From Paratractidigestivibacter sp003150175 (GTDB lineage Bacteria; Actinomycetota; Coriobacteriia; Coriobacteriales; Atopobiaceae), in the NCBI RefSeq assembly GCF_964283195.1, contig NZ_CAXYLH010000008.1: 64,000 nucleotides of DNA; one strand, 5' to 3'. Of the stretch, positions 60,167 to 64,000 are shown in pieces; the first letter of the stretch is position 1; each line of letters begins with the position of its first letter. The notes under the pieces are model-generated. The model saw nothing but the letters and a program-made list of their open reading frames with translations, was not told where the DNA came from and made no database searches. A program made the position numbers and the translations under genes.

Positions 60167-60892
60167 CTAGAAAACGCTCGCCGCGTGCCGCAGGATCAGG
60201 CCGAGCTGGTCGTAGGTCGCGGCGTCGGGGAACGTCGGCGCGTAGACGAGCTCGACCAGCGCCTTGAGGTCGGGCTGGCTGTACGGGGCACCGGTGCGGT
60301 TCACGCGCGCCGCGAGGCGGTGCACTTCTTGGCGCACGCGGCCGAGCTTGTACGAGAGGCGTGCGTAGAGGTCGATCCTCTCGACCGAGATCCCGCACTT
60401 GATGAGGTTGCACGCGGCGTCCGACTCGACGAAGTCGTCGACGCAGCCCTTGAACGCCATGATGTTGTCCTGAATGAGCTGCAGGTCGAGCAGGGGAGCG
60501 TCGCTCGCCTGCGCCGCAGCGAGGGCGTCGACGGCCATCTGTACGTAGCCGAGCGACTCGGTGCCGAGCACGTCGCGCAGGCGCACGGCGTTGTCGTAGG
60601 CGGCGTCGAGCGCCTGCGCGATCGACGCTGGGCACGCCGCGTCGAAGATGCACGCGCGGAAGAACTCGCGCGGGGTCTCGGCCTCGTCGTCGAATCCGAG
60701 CTCCTCGAGGCTTTCCTTCCAGCCGTCGCCTTGGCCGTCGAGGGCCTGGTCGTAGGCGGAGAGGATGAACTTCTGCGTGGTGTAGGCCCGCTCTGCGTAG
60801 CGGCCGAGCCACAGCAGGTGGTCGGCCCTCTCGAGCGAGATCACGAATGCGAAGGGCGCGCCCGGCGCCCCGGATATTACGAGAGAACCCAT
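60167..60892 (-). CDS. alpha-E domain protein
   Basis: A 241-residue all-helical protein of the alpha-E family, which accompanies circularly permuted ATP-grasp proteins. It opens with the conserved ISLERADHLLWLGRYAERAYTT-type segment and continues with long amphipathic helices (REFFRACIFDAACPASIAQ, YDNAVRLRDVL). ATG 60892 is chosen because AGGAGGAGGG lies about 10 bases upstream; the longer frame overlaps the ATP-grasp gene much further. It overlaps that gene by 16 bases and precedes the transglutaminase-like gene by 9 bases. Role: probably a structural partner of the ligase. Confidence 0.88.
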   Translation of the reverse strand: MGSLVISGAPGAPFAFVISLERADHLLWLGRYAERAYTTQKFILSAYDQALDGQGDGWKESLEELGFDDEAETPREFFRACIFDAACPASIAQALDAAYDNAVRLRDVLGTESLGYVQMAVDALAAAQASDAPLLDLQLIQDNIMAFKGCVDDFVESDAACNLIKCGISVERIDLYARLSYKLGRVRQEVHRLAARVNRTGAPYSQPDLKALVELVYAPTFPDAATYDQLGLILRHAASVF

Positions 60893-62205
60893 GTGTCTTT
60901 GAACCCTCCTCCTTGGGACGAGTTGACGATGGCGGAGCCCTCCTCGCGCGAGTAGCGCGTGAGGCCGCTCGGCCAGACCTCGGTGCGCGCGCCGGAGAGC
61001 ACGAAGGCGCGCAGGTCCGCCTTGCGCGGCGCGATCTCGCCGTCGATGTAGGTCGGCAGGCATAGGAAGTCGACCACCTCCTGGGCGATGAAGCGCCGCG
61101 GCTCGCGCCGGATGAGGGCTTTCAGGTCCTCGAGCTTCTGCTCCGTGAGGCTGCTTCCGAAGACGACCCCGTAGCCGCCCGCCTCGGCGGCGTCCTTGAT
61201 CACGAGCGAGTCGGCGTGGTCCTGCACGTAGGCCATGTCGTCGGGATAGAACGGCAGGTAGGTTGGGGCGTTCTTGAGGATGGGCTTCTCGTTGAGGTAG
61301 TACTCGACCATGCGGGGCACGAAGTAGTAGATGCCCTTATCGTCGGCCGCGCCGTTGCCGGGGGCGTTAAGGACGGCGACGTTGCCCGCGCGGTAGGCGC
61401 TCATGAGGTTGGGCACGCCGATGAGTGAGTCGGCGCGGAAGCACAGCGGGTCGAGGAACTCGTCCGAGAGGCGCCGGTAGACGGCGCCCACGAGCTGCTT
61501 GTCCGCGCCGCCACGGTAGTAGAGCCGCTCGTCCTCGACGAAGAGCTCCTGCGGCTCGGCCAGGACCACGCCGGCCTTCTCGGCGAGGTAGGTGTGCTCG
61601 AAGTACGCGGAGTTGTAGCGCCCGGGCGTGAGGACGACGTTGAGGCCGCCGGTGTTCACGTTGTCGAGGACGCGGCACAGGCGCTCGCCGTAGTCGCGGT
61701 TGTCCGCGATGGCCGCTCCGCGGAAGGTCTCGGCGTCGCAGCGGCGGCAGAGCTGGCGCGCCACGAGCGGGTAAGAAGCCCCCGACGGGATGCGCAGGTT
61801 GTCCTCGAGGACGAACCACTCGTCGCCCTCGCCCTCGACGAGGTCGATGCCGCTGATGTGGCTGTGGATGCCGCCCGGCGGGACGATCCCCTCGCATTGG
61901 GGCAGGTAGCCGGAGCTCGCGAAGGCGAAATCCTCGGGCACGACGCCGTCGCGGATGATCTGCTTGGCGCCGTAGACGTCGGCGAGGTAGGCGTTGAGGG
62001 CGTCGACGCGCTGCGCGAGGCCGCGCTCAAGGGTTGCCCAGACGTCCTTCTTTATGACGCGGGGTATGGCGTCGAAGGGGAAGAGCCGCTCGTTGAACTC
62101 GCCGTTCTTGTACAGGCCGAACTTCACGCCGTAGCGCGCGAGCTGTTGGTTGATCTTCGGCGTGTGCGAAAGCAGGCTCTCGTACACGGGGGCATCGGAT
62201 GGCAT
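60877..62205 (-). CDS. circularly permuted ATP-grasp protein
   Basis: A 442-residue member of the circularly permuted type 2 ATP-grasp family, predicted amide or peptide ligases. Visible blocks are FDAIPRVI, WFVLEDNLRIPSGASYPL, FVEDERLYYRG, GNGAADDKGIYYFVPRMV, and the C-terminal LVIKDAAEAGGYGVVFG with ATP-binding Lys, then RADLRAFVLSG. These families work with alpha-E and transglutaminase-like partners on an unidentified peptide product. It is the first gene of a minus-strand run extending to 57245, with tight spacing for the first three genes. Confidence 0.9.
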   Translation of the reverse strand: MPSDAPVYESLLSHTPKINQQLARYGVKFGLYKNGEFNERLFPFDAIPRVIKKDVWATLERGLAQRVDALNAYLADVYGAKQIIRDGVVPEDFAFASSGYLPQCEGIVPPGGIHSHISGIDLVEGEGDEWFVLEDNLRIPSGASYPLVARQLCRRCDAETFRGAAIADNRDYGERLCRVLDNVNTGGLNVVLTPGRYNSAYFEHTYLAEKAGVVLAEPQELFVEDERLYYRGGADKQLVGAVYRRLSDEFLDPLCFRADSLIGVPNLMSAYRAGNVAVLNAPGNGAADDKGIYYFVPRMVEYYLNEKPILKNAPTYLPFYPDDMAYVQDHADSLVIKDAAEAGGYGVVFGSSLTEQKLEDLKALIRREPRRFIAQEVVDFLCLPTYIDGEIAPRKADLRAFVLSGARTEVWPSGLTRYSREEGSAIVNSSQGGGFKDTWVLS

Positions 62206-62350
62206 AGGCCGCCCCTCTCTGTGGTGGTGCTCGGGTCGGGCAGGGCATGGCCCTATGGTGCGCGGCGCGTGTTTCGCGCGGCGGGGGAGGGAGTTTCGGC
62301 GGAGTGAACTAGTGTTGTGCGGCGGTTAAATGGCTGTGTCGGGGAGGGGC

Positions 62351-62995
62351 TCAGCCGAGATGCCAGTCGGCCACGTCGCGGGCCTCTTTGCGAAGAAGTG
62401 CGCGCGCGGCGGCCTCGTCGGGGTAGGCGAGGGCGAGCAGGCGGTGGAAGCGGGCGTTGTGCGGGGGCTCCGCGAGGTGCGTGAGCTCGTGCGCGACGAC
62501 GTAGTCGAGGCAGGTCGGCGGGTAGGCCGCCAGGCGGGTGTTCACGCGTATGCGTCCGGTCGCCGGCGTGCAGGACCCCCAGCGGGTCCGCATGTCGCGC
62601 AGCTGCCACCCAAGGGCGTGCTGGCCGGACGCGGCTTCCATGCGCGCGACGACGTCGGGAAGCGCTCGGGCGAGCTCGGCACGGTAGAGCCCGGCGACGT
62701 CGCCGTCTGCCGGCGCGGGAACGAGGCGCCCCCAGAGCGGTACGAGGCCTCCCGCGCCGAGCCCGCTGCCTGACCGCTCGGCCTCACGCGCCCGGACGCG
62801 GCCGATCGCCCGTGCGAGCCATTCCGCGTGGCCGTCCAGGAACGACTGCGCCTCCGCGCGACTTACGCTCCAGGGCACGCTCATGTGCGCCGAGCCGTCG
62901 GGACGCACGCGCAGGTTGACGCGGCGCACCGCCTTGCGCTCCACCTCGACCTCGATGCCTGCCGCCGCGAGCGTGTATTTCTGGCCCTTCTTCAT
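62351..62995 (-). CDS. YgjP/SprT-like zinc metallopeptidase (DUF45)
   Basis: A 214-residue protein with the DUF45 layout: an N-terminal beta region (VEVERKAVRRVNLRV, SVPWSVSRAEAQSFL), RTRWGSCTPATGRIRVN, and the zinc motif in YVVAHELTHLAEPPHN, with HELTH plus a downstream His in FHRLL. It is a putative protease, and relatives are linked to nucleotide-pyrophosphatase activity. ATG 62995 is preferred, though its GGAGGT is 13 bases away; an ATG at 63022 in frame would start inside a repeat. Confidence 0.88.
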   Translation of the reverse strand: MKKGQKYTLAAAGIEVEVERKAVRRVNLRVRPDGSAHMSVPWSVSRAEAQSFLDGHAEWLARAIGRVRAREAERSGSGLGAGGLVPLWGRLVPAPADGDVAGLYRAELARALPDVVARMEAASGQHALGWQLRDMRTRWGSCTPATGRIRVNTRLAAYPPTCLDYVVAHELTHLAEPPHNARFHRLLALAYPDEAAARALLRKEARDVADWHLG

Positions 62996-63015
62996 ATCTA
63001 CGCTGTCTACCTCCA

Positions 63016-63212
63016 CCATCACTAGGTGACAGTCATTGCGTGCAGCTTTCTGTGCCGCCCATCATCCGATGCCATCCATCATCCGATGCCATCCATCACT
63101 GGGTGACAGTCATTGGGAGCAGCGTTTTTGGGACACACATTAGCCGATGACTGTCACCCAGTGATGTGTGGCAAAAAAGTGCTGCGGCCAATGACTGTCA
63201 CCCAGTGTTGGT
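63016..63212. repeat. GTGACAGTCATTG family repeat, locus D
   Basis: Two forward copies (AGGTGACAGTCATTGCGTGC near 63025 and GGGTGACAGTCATTGGGAGC near 63102) and two inverted copies (ATGACTGTCACCCAGTG near 63147 and 63194) are joined by tandem CATCCGATGCCATC units. The array fills the gap between the metallopeptidase and the last gene. Confidence 0.85.
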
Positions 63213-63296
63213 GGGGGCGGGGCGGGGGTTGGGTAGACTGGTGGGGCATGAATTCCCGTCGCGCTCGTGGAGCGCCGAAGAGAAGGGACCCAACCA

Positions 63297-63818
63297 ATGT
63301 CCGACGTACAGATCAACCACGGCCCCGTCGAGGCCGTCGCCGACGCTCCCTCGGCCGCTGATGCCTCGCGCGACGCCCTGCTGGCGGAGCTCTGCGGTCT
63401 CGGCGCCACGATGAGCGCCGCTATGGAGGCCGTCCCCGGCTTCGTTCCCTGCGGCCACGCCTTCGGCGTCGTCGTCGAGGGGCTCTACGCCGCCTCCGCC
63501 TGCGGCGACGCCGCCCAGCTCGATGAGCTTGCCGCCGACGTCCGTGCCCGCAGCGAGCACGTGAGCGCGCACCGCGGCGTTGCCCAGGGGGCCGTCGCCC
63601 TCGCCGCGCCCCAGTCGCCGGAGACCGCGCTTCTCCTTGCCGCCGTCCGCGGGATCGCCTCCGATGCGTTCGGCGCCATGCAGCTCGGCCGCATGGACGA
63701 CGACGTCGACGTCTTCCTCGCGAATGCCCTCGCAGCCCTCGGCTCCGGCGCCGTGGACCACGAGCTCCTGACCCGCGCGGGCGTCGCGGCGCAGAAGGCC
63801 TACGCCCTCGCTCGATAG
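63297..63818 (+). CDS. hypothetical acidic helical protein
   Basis: A 173-residue soluble protein I do not recognise. It is Ala- and Asp-rich and predominantly helical, with the segments ASRDALLAELCGLGATMSAAM and MDDDVDVFLANALAAL. No signal or membrane segment is visible. ATG 63297 has AGAAGGGA about 8 bases upstream. Codon use is strongly GC-biased, so it is probably a real and well-expressed gene. The neighbours give no hint of its job. Confidence 0.65.
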   Translation: MSDVQINHGPVEAVADAPSAADASRDALLAELCGLGATMSAAMEAVPGFVPCGHAFGVVVEGLYAASACGDAAQLDELAADVRARSEHVSAHRGVAQGAVALAAPQSPETALLLAAVRGIASDAFGAMQLGRMDDDVDVFLANALAALGSGAVDHELLTRAGVAAQKAYALAR

Positions 63819-64000
63819 CTTCATGGGCTTCTTTGCGAGGTGCGCGTCTTCGCGTTTCTCGTCTTCACGCTTCGCGTCTTTGCGCTTCTCGCGCAGAAAT
63901 CGCGGCGTTCAGCCGAGGGAACGCAGCTACGTCCATAAAGTGGTGTAAATAGCAGTGGCGGGCCAGAGGCCCGCCCCCCAGGTAACATTTGCAATCGCCA
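63819..64000. other. trailing region with hairpin near the window edge
   Basis: The last 180 bases hold no gene. TTCGCGTTT/CTTCGCGTC-like short repeats occupy 63838-63895. GCGGGCC-AGAG-GGCCCGC-like text near 63957-63976 can form a hairpin. TAAAGTGGTGTAAATAG at 63937-63953 resembles the ends of IS256-type elements, but nothing else of such an element is inside the window. Confidence 0.3.

Noticed and set aside
63016..63212. CRISPR-like array
   Set aside because: Units vary in length and orientation and the spacers are themselves repeated; no cas genes are present.

Overview
The window looks like chromosomal DNA of a high-GC, Gram-positive gut actinobacterium of the Coriobacteriia, most likely Collinsella or a close relative. 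This is inference from gene style: wall-binding repeat proteins, a sortase-type signal, Shine-Dalgarno-led GTG/TTG starts, a twin-arginine-like signal peptide, a large surface-glycan locus and GC-rich housekeeping genes. No rRNA, tRNA or CRISPR array was seen.

Bases 1-20,567 are a surface polysaccharide locus of visibly lower GC. It opens with the 3' part of a large L,D-transpeptidase carrying wall-binding repeats. It continues with at least seven glycosyltransferase genes, including two paralogous dual-GT2 giants and one GT2-DUF4422-GT8 triple fusion, then a DPM1-like transferase with its DUF2304 partner, a Wzx-type flippase, a DUF2142 membrane protein and a secreted amidase ending in DUF5648 repeats. 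Bases 20,629-25,566 are a GC-rich four-gene minus-strand cassette: class V aminotransferase, polysaccharide pyruvyl transferase, F420-dehydrogenase-beta-like iron-sulfur protein, and a fused cytidylyltransferase/Gfo-Idh protein. The aminotransferase appears to start at an AUA codon. A LicD-type transferase and a second DUF5648 wall hydrolase follow on the plus strand. Together these suggest synthesis of a CDP-activated small decoration, its transfer to the glycan, and wall enzymes that may dock on that glycan. An M20 amidohydrolase, a DUF6020 membrane protein, an acyltransferase, a GT2 with membrane tail, a GtrA-like protein and a GH3 glycosidase extend the envelope theme to about 38 kb.

From 38 to 57 kb the DNA is ordinary, GC-rich accessory and housekeeping sequence: a broken LTA-synthase-like gene, Nudix, methionine aminopeptidase, an odd lipoprotein with a sortase-like tail, two iron-type alcohol dehydrogenases, acetolactate synthase, an orphan gene beside an inverted-repeat element, GNAT, HD, MFS, UPF0178, CstA behind a structured leader with a terminator, and two cupins. 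From 57.2 to 62.2 kb lies a minus-strand run of circularly permuted ATP-grasp, alpha-E, transglutaminase-like and two M14/aspartoacylase-like genes, the last of which has lost its catalytic residues. A YgjP-type metallopeptidase and an unknown acidic protein close the window.

Intergenic spaces carry several distinct repeat families. One, built on GTGACAGTCATTG, recurs at four places between 42.4 and 63.2 kb and has extended the transglutaminase reading frame. Another, built on GTCGGTACCGACGGTCG, occurs as two related composite arrays 21 kb apart.
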